From contig NZ_CACVBO010000001.1 in the NCBI RefSeq assembly GCF_902728235.1, positions 744,001 through 808,000 of the forward strand: a DNA stretch of 64,000 nt. Reading direction: 5' to 3'. The notes under the pieces are model-generated. The model was not told where the DNA came from. It was given only the letters and a program-made list of their open reading frames with translations, and searched no databases. Shown here one piece after another: positions 37,291 to 45,762 of the stretch; position 1 is the first letter of the stretch, and every line of letters begins with the position of its first letter. Source of the stretch: Lentimonas sp. CC4 (GTDB taxonomy: Bacteria; Verrucomicrobiota; Verrucomicrobiia; Opitutales; Coraliomargaritaceae). The translations under genes and the position numbers were made by a program.

Positions 37291-37308
37291 ACAGACATTC
37301 CTGCCTGT
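37291..37308. repeat. Short dispersed palindrome
   Basis: ACAGACATTCCTGCCTGT, an inverted repeat with a TTCC loop. The same 18-mer with one change (ACAGGCATTCCTGCCTGT) occurs at 41228-41245, and a partial match lies near 7236. Confidence 0.5.
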
Positions 37309-37342
37309 CGCATCGAGCTCACCCCAAATAGGAGGCCTAGCA

Positions 37343-38275
37343 CTAGAACTGCCTTAAGTCGTCGATCCGCACGCGCTCCTCGGTGCCCGAGCCGGGTAAG
37401 AAATACGCCGAGACGACCCCCAACTCCACACGGACGATCATGATACCGTGCCCCTTTACCTCGAATGAGCCATCCTCTGCCGCAAAGCCAGAGCCCAAAA
37501 TATGCTCTGAAGTATCCATGATCAACATATGCGCATACATGGCAGCATACGTATCCCAATCGGTCGGATCCTGATCTACCGTTTGCGCATCAATATAGCG
37601 ATCCTTCGCCTCGTGGTAATCAGTGGCTAAAGCGAAATACTCCGCGAAATAGGACCGCACCGACTTCAACCAAGCGATGTTCGCCTCAGCCTGACGATAG
37701 CCGTCATCATCTGCCTTTTCCCCCGCAGCCAAAATCTCCTGATTAGACGTCTCCATCTTCTCGCTAATAAACTTCAGCCCACGCTCCAGATTATCCCACT
37801 TCAACGAGCTAAACAGATATTTATACTCCTGATGCAGCCCACTATCACTTTGGAATTTACGTAGCCGATTGTTCCCTAAATCGACATCCATCACCAACAC
37901 CGCAGGAAACTGCCCCTTTAACGCACGCATCGCAGCATCGAGCTTCACGGCATCTGCAGGCGCGACATCAGGAATCGCACTGACCGCTGCCCCACCTTCC
38001 GTCTGTCCTGTAATTTTGTATTCAAACAGCTCGCGCTGGCGCGAGATCCGCTTCCGAGCGTCAGCACTCAACTCAGAGACAATAATCACCTCCGCAGCAC
38101 TCACACTCTCAGGCGGCAGGCCATCGAGCTTCAAAACACCCGCAGTCTTTGCGACTGACTTTGCCGCAGCTGCAGGCTTGGGCGCAGCGACTGGTTTAGA
38201 CGGCGTATCAGAACACGCAGCAAAAAGAAACAGGCTCACAAAAGCGGACGAAACATATAACAGACGTGAAAGCAT
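37343..38275 (-). CDS. Predicted lipoprotein of unknown function
   Basis: About 310 residues from the ATG at 38275. The signal peptide ends in the lipobox LFAAC (hydrophobic run SAFVSLFLFAA then Cys), so it is probably a lipoprotein. A short Pro/Ala/Lys-rich linker (TPSKPVAAPKPAAAAKSVAK) leads into a mainly helical domain with acidic and amphipathic segments (ERGLKFISEKMETSNQEILA) and a short C-terminal beta region (KGHGIMIVRVELGVVSAYF). No enzyme motif is recognisable. It is transcribed from just before plsY. Confidence 0.75.
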   Translation of the reverse strand: MLSRLLYVSSAFVSLFLFAACSDTPSKPVAAPKPAAAAKSVAKTAGVLKLDGLPPESVSAAEVIIVSELSADARKRISRQRELFEYKITGQTEGGAAVSAIPDVAPADAVKLDAAMRALKGQFPAVLVMDVDLGNNRLRKFQSDSGLHQEYKYLFSSLKWDNLERGLKFISEKMETSNQEILAAGEKADDDGYRQAEANIAWLKSVRSYFAEYFALATDYHEAKDRYIDAQTVDQDPTDWDTYAAMYAHMLIMDTSEHILGSGFAAEDGSFEVKGHGIMIVRVELGVVSAYFLPGSGTEERVRIDDLRQF

Positions 38276-38332
38276 AACGCTACGGATCAAAACTAACCCC
38301 CCGAAGCTCGTCAACTCATTGCGCCCGCTGTG

Positions 38333-38935
38333 CTATTTTTTAAAACTATTCTCAGTGCCCTGAAACATCCGAACGATGTTCGAACGGTGACGCACGACGA
38401 TCAACACCGCCAACACCAAGCCAAGCGTAAAGCGCGGATCGGCAGCCCCATACAGGAAGTAAGCACTCACTGCGAGACTCACAGCAAACGACATGGAGGC
38501 GACAGCTACCAATTTTGTAGTAAAGAAAATCGCCGCCCACACAGCCACACCGATCAACAATACCACCGGCATGAGCGCAACCAATCCCCCCATAGTGGTA
38601 GCCACACCCTTGCCGCCTTTGAATTTCAAAAAGACCGAAAAGCTATGACCAATGATTGATGCAATGAGCCCAATGATACCAAGCTTCAGGCCAAGATCGC
38701 CACCATAGTAAAACAAAGGCCAGCCTGCAGCAATGCCCCCCTTGAGCGCGTCGCAGGCAAAGACAATATTGCCAAACTTTGAGCCCAGCGCGCGCGTCAC
38801 ATTCGTGGCACCAGGGTTGCCGCTACCATATTTCAAGATATCCACACCCTGACTTCGGGCGACGATCACGGCAAAACTAATAGCGCCGAGCAGATAGCCG
38901 ACAATGGAAACGAGTGCGATGTTGAGACTGCTCAT
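38333..38935 (-). CDS. plsY: Glycerol-3-phosphate acyltransferase PlsY
   Basis: Membrane enzyme that transfers acyl from acyl phosphate to glycerol-3-phosphate, the first step of phospholipid synthesis. It has 200 residues with about five transmembrane segments. The family signatures are GSGNPGATNVTRALG (residues about 38-52), the later GGKGVATTMGGLVAL and HSFSVFLKFKGGKGVA. It begins after serA on the same strand, with 96 bp and a strong serA terminator between them. Confidence 0.95.
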   Translation of the reverse strand: MSSLNIALVSIVGYLLGAISFAVIVARSQGVDILKYGSGNPGATNVTRALGSKFGNIVFACDALKGGIAAGWPLFYYGGDLGLKLGIIGLIASIIGHSFSVFLKFKGGKGVATTMGGLVALMPVVLLIGVAVWAAIFFTTKLVAVASMSFAVSLAVSAYFLYGAADPRFTLGLVLAVLIVVRHRSNIVRMFQGTENSFKK

Positions 38936-38948
38936 AATAGGATGGCAT

Positions 38949-39014
38949 AAAAAAACCGCAGAGCGCGCGATGGCAACAGAGAATCATTCCCTGCGTCCAG
39001 CGCGCACCCTGCGG
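38949..39014 (-). terminator. Intrinsic terminator of serA
   Basis: Long hairpin with CCGCAG/CTGCGG at the base and GCGCGC/GCGCGC above it, enclosing about 30 bases. It is followed on the minus strand by seven T residues (A7 at 38949-38955). It begins 18 bp after the serA stop and isolates serA from plsY. Confidence 0.85.
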
Positions 39015-39031
39015 CTGATTAAATAATACGC

Positions 39032-40618
39032 TTATAGACGAATCACGCGATACTTCTCGATCGCAGGATTTTCAGTGATCTTCTTGGCAGCGACCTCAGA
39101 TGGTGCGCTATCAAGCTCGAAGACACTCACTGCATAACCTTCGCCTTGGTCGCGGCTGAGCGACATGTTGGCGATGTTCACCTTGTCCTCGCCGAGTGTT
39201 ACCCCGATGAAACCGACGATACCAGGAACGTCCTTGTTCTTCAGAACCAGCAGCGTTGCATCGGTGCTGACCTCAACACCATGCCCGTCGAGTGTGACGA
39301 TACGTGGAGTCTGGTTTTTACCAACCAATGTGCCACCGATCGTGCGCGTCTTGCCGCCCTTGCAGGTGACCTCAACTTCGACGAGTTCAGTGAATTCAGC
39401 GTGCACGGAAGTCTTCACCTGCTCGGTGATGATACCAAGGCGAGCAATCTTCTTCGGCGCATTCACGTCGTTCACATTCTCAGAGATGTCACGCAGGTAA
39501 CCGCGTTGGATCGCATATGTGAGCGGAAGCGTGTCGAGCTCAGTGATCTTACCGAAGTAGCGGATCGTAATCTTCTCAACAGACTCTGGAGCCATTTGCT
39601 GAGAGAATGTGCCGAGTTTCTCACCCAAAGTCATGTAAGGAGCGAGCTGTTCGAGTGCCTTCGGATCAAGCGATGGCATGTTGAGCGCATTGCGAACCAT
39701 CTCACCCTTGAGGGCTTCGATCATTTGCTTCGCCACATCGATACCAACATTCTCCTGCGCTTCTTGAGTCGATGCACCGAGGTGCGGTGTGAGCACTAGA
39801 TTCTTAATCTGACGTAGCGGGCTATCTTCAGCCGGCGGCTCGTCTTCGTAAACGTCGAGGCCAGCGGCTGCGACTTTACCAGAGTTCAACGCTTCGATCA
39901 AAGCAGCTTCGTCAATGATACCACCACGAGCGCAATTGAAAACGCGAACGCCATCCTTCATGCGACCGAAAGCATCTGCATCGAGCATGTGCTTCGTGTC
40001 TTTTGTAAGTGGCATGTGCACAGTGATGTAGTCAGCTTGCTCGATCACTTCGTCGAGAGTGGCCTGCTTCACGCCGAGCGTCTTCGCACGCGACTCTGTC
40101 AAATACGGATCATAGCCGAGCACAGTCATGTTAAACGCTTGTGCGCGCTTAGCCACTTCCGCACCGATACGCCCCATTCCGAGGACACCGAGCGTCTTAC
40201 CGTTCAGCTCGGAACCTGTGTAAAGTTTACGATCCCAGCGACCAGCTGTCATGCTTGCAGCAGCTTGCACGATCGGACGTGTGCCAGCGAGCATGTGCGT
40301 GAAAGTCAGCTCGGCAGTCGCCAGCGTGTTACCAGTTGGCGTGTTCATGACGATCACGCCGCCGTCTGTAGCAGCTTCGATATCGATATTGTCGACACCG
40401 ACACCGGCACGACCGACAACCTTGAGCTTCGGCGCAGCGGCGACGACCTCAGCAGTCACACGTGTGTCGGAGCGCAATGCAATCGCATCAACGTCCTTAA
40501 CGATTTCAAGGAGCTGCTCAGGAGTGGAGCCATAAGCTTCGATCACTTCAAAGCCTGCTTCAGCTTTGAACAAATCAACACCAATGGGAGAGATACGGTC
40601 TGCGATTAGTATTTTCAT
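39032..40618 (-). CDS. serA: D-3-phosphoglycerate dehydrogenase
   Basis: First enzyme of serine synthesis, oxidising 3-phosphoglycerate with NAD+. It has 528 residues from the ATG at 40618 (MKILIADRISPIGVDLFKAE); the frame continues upstream without homology. The NAD-binding core has VLGMGRIGAEVAKRAQAFNM, the catalytic Arg in NCARGGIIDEAA, Glu in YEDEPP and His in LTPHLGAS. The C-terminal ASB and ACT domains (ACT from about residue 455, LLVLKNKDVPGIVGFIGVTL) indicate serine feedback, as in the long type 1 enzymes. It is a single gene with its own terminator. Confidence 0.96.
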   Translation of the reverse strand: MKILIADRISPIGVDLFKAEAGFEVIEAYGSTPEQLLEIVKDVDAIALRSDTRVTAEVVAAAPKLKVVGRAGVGVDNIDIEAATDGGVIVMNTPTGNTLATAELTFTHMLAGTRPIVQAAASMTAGRWDRKLYTGSELNGKTLGVLGMGRIGAEVAKRAQAFNMTVLGYDPYLTESRAKTLGVKQATLDEVIEQADYITVHMPLTKDTKHMLDADAFGRMKDGVRVFNCARGGIIDEAALIEALNSGKVAAAGLDVYEDEPPAEDSPLRQIKNLVLTPHLGASTQEAQENVGIDVAKQMIEALKGEMVRNALNMPSLDPKALEQLAPYMTLGEKLGTFSQQMAPESVEKITIRYFGKITELDTLPLTYAIQRGYLRDISENVNDVNAPKKIARLGIITEQVKTSVHAEFTELVEVEVTCKGGKTRTIGGTLVGKNQTPRIVTLDGHGVEVSTDATLLVLKNKDVPGIVGFIGVTLGEDKVNIANMSLSRDQGEGYAVSVFELDSAPSEVAAKKITENPAIEKYRVIRL

Positions 40619-40934
40619 AGGAAAAGCGGAGCAGTAAATTTCACTCGCACCGAATTGCAACGAAAAGAAGCAGATTGCCCCATCTTCTTTTCTGTCAGGC
40701 CGATAGCGCCGCGCTCCAGTCAGTCCCATTCCAGATGCCCCAGCACCATGACGCGCCCGCGGAGATGCCACGAAGATAGACGAACCCATCGTTCTCTTTG
40801 CAGCAACCGAGCAACGTGCGAGTGGCGCTTATATAAGGTTTTGCCAGTGAAGGCAATAGTGTTAAATTAAAGTATTGAAAAGTCGCAATTTACGTTGTCA
40901 GCACAACCTAACCGACTAATATTTAAACTTAGTT
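40619..40934. other. 316-bp divergent intergenic region serA - glutaredoxin 1
   Basis: No gene seen. It must carry the promoters of serA (minus) and the glutaredoxin (plus). A 9-bp inverted repeat GAAAAGAAG / CTTCTTTTC (40662-40692) lies in the serA leader. A palindromic CTTATATAAG sits near 40831. The 3' third is AT-rich. I find no convincing -35/-10 pair. Confidence 0.5.
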
Positions 40935-41222
40935 ATGAGTCGTATAAAAAAGCCAATCCTCTACGTCAAATCCGGCTGCCCATGGTGCCGTGAAGCGCTC
41001 TCGTTCTTCAACACTCAAGGAGTCGATCTTGACATCCGCGATGTGTCCGAAAATGCCAAAGATATGGACGCGATGGTTGCGATCAGCGGCCAAACTAAAG
41101 TGCCGACCTTTGAATATGACGACTTCGTCGTAGCCGACTTTTCAGTCGATGAATTCCTCGCCGAACTCAGCGAATTCCCAGAAACGCAGCACAACCTCGG
41201 CATCAGCGACGACGAAAACTAA
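40935..41222 (+). CDS. Glutaredoxin family protein (paralogue 1)
   Basis: Small thiol-disulfide oxidoreductase, 95 residues. The active site is the dithiol CPWC (C15, C18, in SGCPWC rather than the more common CPYC), with the conserved TKVPTFEYDDF (cis-Pro in VPT) and the C-terminal helix VDEFLAELSEF. It probably reduces protein disulfides or glutathione mixed disulfides, or handles Fe-S clusters. A close paralogue lies at 47399. A perfect palindrome (41228-41245) follows the stop by 5 bp. Confidence 0.9.
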   Translation: MSRIKKPILYVKSGCPWCREALSFFNTQGVDLDIRDVSENAKDMDAMVAISGQTKVPTFEYDDFVVADFSVDEFLAELSEFPETQHNLGISDDEN

Positions 41223-41227
41223 GTGAC

Positions 41228-41245
41228 ACAGGCATTCCTGCCTGT
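41228..41245. repeat. Short dispersed palindrome
   Basis: ACAGGCATTCCTGCCTGT, a perfect 7-bp inverted repeat with TTCC loop, immediately after the glutaredoxin stop. It matches the palindrome at 37291-37308 in 17 of 18 positions. No T-tract follows, so it is probably not a terminator. Confidence 0.55.
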
Positions 41246-41285
41246 AAAAATCACACTCGGCACACTCCCACGCGCCAAACAAGCT

Positions 41286-41336
41286 GTGATCCATTCAATC
41301 GCTCAGCCTTGGACGCTGAACGATTAAATGAATCAC
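41286..41336 (-). other. Long 22-bp hairpin with possible RNA-type pairing
   Basis: Arms at 41286-41307 and 41315-41336 are complementary over 22 positions around a 7-base loop, with three mismatches. All three are C opposite A on the plus strand, so on minus-strand RNA they become G-U pairs and the stem is continuous. It lies just upstream of the heptad array and of the radical SAM gene. No open frame crosses it. Confidence 0.5.
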
Positions 41337-41382
41337 TGCGCCTTCGCTAATACCTTCGCCAAGCCGAGATCATATCAACCCT

Positions 41383-41424
41383 GTTCAACGTTCAAAGTTC
41401 GACGTTCGATGTTCAACGTTCAAG
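41383..41424 (+). repeat. Heptad tandem array, GTTCAAC class, six units
   Basis: Perfect-phase units GTTCAAC, GTTCAAA, GTTCGAC, GTTCGAT, GTTCAAC, GTTCAAG (consensus G-T-T-C-R-A-N). It ends 12 bp before the start of the radical SAM gene at 41437 and so lies in its leader. Confidence 0.8.
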
Positions 41425-41436
41425 GCTCCGCCGCCT

Positions 41437-42393
41437 ATGTATCCGTGGAACCACGAACGGCGCTTCAACGCCTACCCGCAATATTTCAAGAGAACCTTCG
41501 GGCAACGCGTTCAGAAAGTCTCGATCGACGCAGGCTTTAGTTGCCCCAACCGCGACGGCACTGTCGCCTACGGCGGTTGCACCTTTTGCGACAACCGCTC
41601 CTTCAACCCCTCCTACTGCGACCCTGAGAAATCAATCACTCAGCAAATCAACGAAGGCACCGAGTTCCATAGAAAGCGCTACCACAACCCCGGTAAATAC
41701 CTTGCCTACTTTCAGGCGTTCACCAACACCCACGCCCCTCTGGCAAAGTTAAAAGAGCTCTTCAGCGAAGCACTGAGCGTGCCCGGCGTGATCGGCCTAG
41801 TCATCGGCACACGCCCCGACTGTATCGACGAAGAAAAGCTCAAATACTTCCGCGAGCTCGCCCAGACACACTACGTAATCCTAGAGATCGGCATCGAGAG
41901 CTGCTACGATGCCACGCTCAAGCGCATCAACCGTGGACACAACTACCAACAAGCCGTCGATGCCATAGAACTCACCGCCTCCTACGGCATCAAAGTCGGC
42001 ACCCACATGATCCTCGGCCTACCAAGCGAGACCGAGGACATGCTCCTCGCCGAAGCTGAGATGCTCTCTAAGCTTCCGCTCAACACTATCAAGTTCCACC
42101 AACTGCAACTCATCCGTGGCACCGCAATGGTCACCGACTACGAGCGCAACCCGCAGGACTTCAAATTCTACGAGCTAGACGAATACATAGACCTCATCAT
42201 CCGCTTCATTGAGCGACTCAATCCGAACTTCGTAATCGAGCGCTTCTTCAGCGAAGCCCCACCGGCCGACAACCTCACGCCGATTCAATGGAATCTGCGC
42301 AACGACCAAATGCTGAACTTTCTCGAAAAGATGCTAGCCGAAAAAGACACTTGGCAAGGAAAGAGGTATAGAGCGTTCACCCCACTGATTTGA
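41437..42393 (+). CDS. Radical SAM protein, YhcC/TIGR01212 family
   Basis: Predicted 318-residue radical S-adenosylmethionine protein. The cluster-binding cysteines are in the expanded motif [16 protein letters not shown] (C-x11-C-x2-C, residues about 32-47, typical of the YhcC group rather than CxxxCxxC). SAM-domain glycines follow in VIGTRPDCI and [20 protein letters not shown]. The reaction is unknown; YhcC relatives are conserved but uncharacterised. Start [17 protein letters not shown] is supported by homology. It lies 40 bp before the GT4 gene on the same strand. Confidence 0.88.
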   Translation: MYPWNHERRFNAYPQYFKRTFGQRVQKVSIDAGFSCPNRDGTVAYGGCTFCDNRSFNPSYCDPEKSITQQINEGTEFHRKRYHNPGKYLAYFQAFTNTHAPLAKLKELFSEALSVPGVIGLVIGTRPDCIDEEKLKYFRELAQTHYVILEIGIESCYDATLKRINRGHNYQQAVDAIELTASYGIKVGTHMILGLPSETEDMLLAEAEMLSKLPLNTIKFHQLQLIRGTAMVTDYERNPQDFKFYELDEYIDLIIRFIERLNPNFVIERFFSEAPPADNLTPIQWNLRNDQMLNFLEKMLAEKDTWQGKRYRAFTPLI

Positions 42394-42433
42394 ATTGCCC
42401 ACAACCCAGATCGTCGGCATTCCTCTTCTACTT

Positions 42434-43642
42434 ATGAAAAGCCTGATCTACACGAACGAATTCCCTCCCAATATTTATGGCGGCGCAGGTGTCCATGTGG
42501 ACTACCTAACCCGTGAACTGGCCAAGTTAATGGAAGTCGATGTCCGCTGTTTCGGCGATCAGGATATCAAAGAGCCCACCTTGACTGCCAAAGGCTACCA
42601 AGTCGACAAGAGCGACTACACCTGCCCCAAGAAACTGCAAAGCGTGTTCAGCTGCCTTCAGCAAGGCCTCGATTTCAACACAGATGGCAACGACGCCGAG
42701 ATCGTGCACTGCCACACGTGGTATACCCACATGGCTGGCATCCTTTCGAAGCTCAACTACGGCATCCCTCTCGTTGTCACCGCACACTCCCTAGAGCCAC
42801 TACGCCCATGGAAGCGCGAGCAGCTCGGCGGCGGTTACGACTGCAGCAGCTGGGTCGAAAAGACAGCCATTGAAATGGCCGACGCCGTCATCTGCGTATC
42901 CGAAGGCACCAAGGCCGACGTCATGCAAAACTTCAACGTCGATCCCGCCAAGCTTCACATCATCTACAACGGCATCGATCCCGACGAATATTATAAGCAG
43001 GACGCGACCGAAGCCCTAGAGCGCTTTGGCATCGATAAAGAACAACCCTACGTGCTATTCGTCGGCCGCATCACTCGCCAGAAGGGCATTATCCACCTCG
43101 TCGAAGCCATCAAACACATGCACCCCGGCTATCAGATCGTGCTCTGTGCGGGTGCACCCGACACCCCTGAGATTGCGGAAGAAATGAAAGTTGCGATCAA
43201 CGAAGCCAAGAAGACACGCGACGGCATCTTCTGGATCGACGAAATGGTCGACAAGCCCACCGTCATCAAACTCTATTCCGGCGCAGCCGTCTTCTGCTGC
43301 CCATCTGTGTATGAGCCCTTCGGCATCATAAACCTCGAAGCCATGGCCTGCGAAACGCCAGTCGTCGGCTCAGCAGTCGGCGGCATCCCCGAAGTCGTCG
43401 TGCATGACGAAACAGGCTACCTCGTGCCACTCGCCCAGAGCCACGAAAGCCCCTTCAGCCCACTCAAACCCGAGGCATTTGCTGAAGATCTAGCACATCA
43501 AATCAACCGCCTTATGGATGACCCCGAAAAACGCGAAGCCTTCGGCAAAGCCGGGCGCCAACGCGCAATCGACCACTTCAGCTGGGCATCCATCGCCAAG
43601 CAAACACAGGCGCTCTACCAAGAGCTAATTGATCAAAAGTAA
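42434..43642 (+). CDS. glgM: GT4 glycosyltransferase, maltose-1-phosphate synthase-like (GlgM/GlgA)
   Basis: About 402 residues from the ATG at 42434 (MKSLIYTNEFPPNIYGGAGV); the longer frame adds 13 unrelated residues. It belongs to the actinobacterial-type GlgA family (TIGR02149). The ADP-glucose loop is near the N-terminus (PPNIYGGAGVHV) and the acceptor-side E-x7-E is in VYEPFGIINLEAMACETPVV. In mycobacteria this type (GlgM) makes maltose-1-phosphate from ADP-glucose and glucose-1-phosphate. The neighbouring glgE supports that role over plain glycogen synthase, but the family name alone does not settle it. It is 56 bp before glgE. Confidence 0.85.
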   Translation: MKSLIYTNEFPPNIYGGAGVHVDYLTRELAKLMEVDVRCFGDQDIKEPTLTAKGYQVDKSDYTCPKKLQSVFSCLQQGLDFNTDGNDAEIVHCHTWYTHMAGILSKLNYGIPLVVTAHSLEPLRPWKREQLGGGYDCSSWVEKTAIEMADAVICVSEGTKADVMQNFNVDPAKLHIIYNGIDPDEYYKQDATEALERFGIDKEQPYVLFVGRITRQKGIIHLVEAIKHMHPGYQIVLCAGAPDTPEIAEEMKVAINEAKKTRDGIFWIDEMVDKPTVIKLYSGAAVFCCPSVYEPFGIINLEAMACETPVVGSAVGGIPEVVVHDETGYLVPLAQSHESPFSPLKPEAFAEDLAHQINRLMDDPEKREAFGKAGRQRAIDHFSWASIAKQTQALYQELIDQK

Positions 43643-43650
43643 CTTTACAA

Positions 43651-43692
43651 ATCTCTCACCTCAGCCCTCAAGTCTCAGGCCTCCCACCTCTA
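43651..43692 (+). repeat. Heptad tandem array, CTCAN class, six units
   Basis: Units ATCTCTC, ACCTCAG, CCCTCAA, GTCTCAG, GCCTCCC, ACCTCTA in 7-bp phase (pattern N-Y-C-T-C-N-N). The next CCATCCA abuts the glgE ATG at 43699, so the array occupies nearly the entire glgM-glgE gap and the place of the ribosome binding site. Confidence 0.75.
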
Positions 43693-43698
43693 CCATCC

Positions 43699-45669
43699 AT
43701 GAGTTCGCTTAAAAAATTCAACGGGCGCAACCGCGTCGTCGTCGACACCCTCACCCCTGCCCTCGAAGCAGAGAAATATCCACTCAAGCGAGTGATTGGC
43801 GATGCGCAAGAATTCCGCGTGCACGCCTTCACCGACAGTCACGACCTCATCACGGTCGACTTCTGCCACCGCCGCAAAGGCGCCAAAGAATGGATCAAGA
43901 CCCCCATGCACGAAGCAGGGAATGACGAATGGACCCACACCCTGCAACCATGGGAAATCGGGTTGTATGAATACTGCGTCATGTCCGCGGTCGATCACTT
44001 CGCATCTTGGAAACACGGATTCAATCGTAAGCTTGCCGACGGCCAAGCACCCGACCTCGAACTCCTAATCGGTGGCGATATCGTGCTCGAAGCCGCCAAA
44101 CGCGCCACTGGCGACGAAAAAGTGCGCCTCAAAGGCTTCGGCAACGCACTCAAAAACACCGAGCGCAACGTGCGCGAACGGATCGACGCTGCCCATAGCG
44201 ACGAGCTACGTTGGCTAGTCTCACGCACCTTTGACGAGAGCCGTGCGACCAAGACGCCGATCCACCTGCTCTTAATTGAGCGCGAGCTCGCGGCTTTCAG
44301 CACGTGGTATGAATACTTCCCACGCTCCTGCGGCCCTGACACCAACACACACGGCACCTTCGAAGACGCCAAGAACCGCCTCTTCGAAATCGACCGCATG
44401 GGCTTCAACATCGTTTACTTTCCGCCGATCCACCCGATCGGTCATGCCTTCCGCAAGGGCAAGAACAACACACTCACTCCAACCGACACCGACGTCGGCA
44501 GCCCTTGGGCAATCGGCGCATCGACTGGCGGACATAAGGACATCTTGTCCGAACTCGGCACACTCGACGATTTCAAATCCTTCATCGATGCCGCAGCTGA
44601 CTACGAGATCGAAGTCGCAATGGACATCGCTTTCCAATGCTCCCCGGACCACCCGTGGGTCAAAGAACACCCACAATGGTTCAAGTGGCGCCCAGACGGC
44701 ACCTGCCAATATGCAGAAAACCCGCCCAAGAAGTATCAAGACATTCTCCCGATCAACTTCGAGAGCGACGACTGGGAAAACCTATGGCTAGAGCTGAAGT
44801 CCGTATTCGATTACTGGATCAGCGTCGGCGTTAAAGTCTTCCGCATCGACAACCCACACACCAAGTCTTTCCAATTCTGGAACTGGTGTATTTTGGAAGT
44901 CAAAGCCGCACACCCCGAGGTCATGTTCCTCGCCGAAGCGTTCACACGCCCGAAGCGCACACACAACCTAGCCAAGGCAGGCTTCACTCACGGCTACACT
45001 TATTTCACATGGCGCAACTCGCCCTCTGAGATGCGTGAATATGTAACGGAGCTCACACAATCGGAGACCAAAGACTACTTCTGGCCCAACTTCTGGCCAA
45101 ACACGCCGGACATCCTGCACGCCGACTTACAGGTCAACAGCCGCGCCGCCTATCTAGGCCGCTACGTGCTCGCCGCCACTCTCTCCTCCAACATGGGCAT
45201 CTACGGCCCAGCGTATGAGTTGATGGACTTCGAGCCCTTCCCCGGCAAAGAAGAGAATAACAACAGCGAGAAATACGAGCTCAAGCAGTGGGACTGGGAC
45301 AAGCCAGGCAACCTCAAAAACGAGATCGCCCGCATCAATGCCATCCGCAACACGCATCCGGCCTTGCAACGCACGTTCAACGTCACCTTTGCCGACACCG
45401 ACAACCCGCACTTCCTCTGCTACATCAAGCAGAACTGGGATCGCACCGATCAAATCCTCGTCATCGTCAACATGGACTGGGAAAACACGCAGAGCGGCTT
45501 CGTCTACCTGCCACTCGACCACCTCGGCCTCGGGGAGCACGACGGATTCACCGTCCGCGATCTCTACGATCCATTTGAAGCGGAATACACCTGGCAAGGC
45601 TCTCGCAACTTCGTGAAGATCAACCCGCACCAGCGCCCAGCGCACATCTTTAAGATTCGCAGGCTGTAG
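43699..45669 (+). CDS. glgE: Alpha-1,4-glucan:maltose-1-phosphate maltosyltransferase
   Basis: GH13 enzyme that adds maltosyl units from maltose-1-phosphate to an alpha-1,4-glucan; cytoplasmic, 656 residues as usual. An N-terminal domain of about 200 residues precedes the catalytic barrel. The nucleophile is D384 in VFRIDNPHTKS and the acid/base is E413 in MFLAEAFTRP, a spacing of 29 that equals the D394/E423 spacing of the characterised Streptomyces enzyme. Together with GlgM it forms the maltose-1-phosphate route; no treS or glgB lies in this window. No typical ribosome binding site is seen because the heptad array reaches the ATG. A strong terminator follows. Confidence 0.95.
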   Translation: MSSLKKFNGRNRVVVDTLTPALEAEKYPLKRVIGDAQEFRVHAFTDSHDLITVDFCHRRKGAKEWIKTPMHEAGNDEWTHTLQPWEIGLYEYCVMSAVDHFASWKHGFNRKLADGQAPDLELLIGGDIVLEAAKRATGDEKVRLKGFGNALKNTERNVRERIDAAHSDELRWLVSRTFDESRATKTPIHLLLIERELAAFSTWYEYFPRSCGPDTNTHGTFEDAKNRLFEIDRMGFNIVYFPPIHPIGHAFRKGKNNTLTPTDTDVGSPWAIGASTGGHKDILSELGTLDDFKSFIDAAADYEIEVAMDIAFQCSPDHPWVKEHPQWFKWRPDGTCQYAENPPKKYQDILPINFESDDWENLWLELKSVFDYWISVGVKVFRIDNPHTKSFQFWNWCILEVKAAHPEVMFLAEAFTRPKRTHNLAKAGFTHGYTYFTWRNSPSEMREYVTELTQSETKDYFWPNFWPNTPDILHADLQVNSRAAYLGRYVLAATLSSNMGIYGPAYELMDFEPFPGKEENNNSEKYELKQWDWDKPGNLKNEIARINAIRNTHPALQRTFNVTFADTDNPHFLCYIKQNWDRTDQILVIVNMDWENTQSGFVYLPLDHLGLGEHDGFTVRDLYDPFEAEYTWQGSRNFVKINPHQRPAHIFKIRRL

Positions 45670-45694
45670 TCCAGCGACGATCTACAGTATTTCC

Positions 45695-45727
45695 AAAGCC
45701 TCGGTGTTCACACGCCGGGGCTTTTTT
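45695..45727 (+). terminator. Intrinsic terminator of glgE
   Basis: Stem AAAGCC/GGCTTT with inner CGG/CCG pairing around a TTCACAC loop region, followed by a T6 tract and ATG. It starts 26 bp beyond the glgE stop. The convergent transposase gene ends just beyond it. Confidence 0.8.
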
Positions 45728-45762
45728 ATGATAAGACAGTGCCGCCCCCATCGATCGAGCAT

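Noticed and set aside
40895-40923. TTGTCA-17-AATATT as promoter of glutaredoxin 1
   Set aside because: The implied start is about 5 bp before the ATG and the -10 matches at only 4 of 6 positions.
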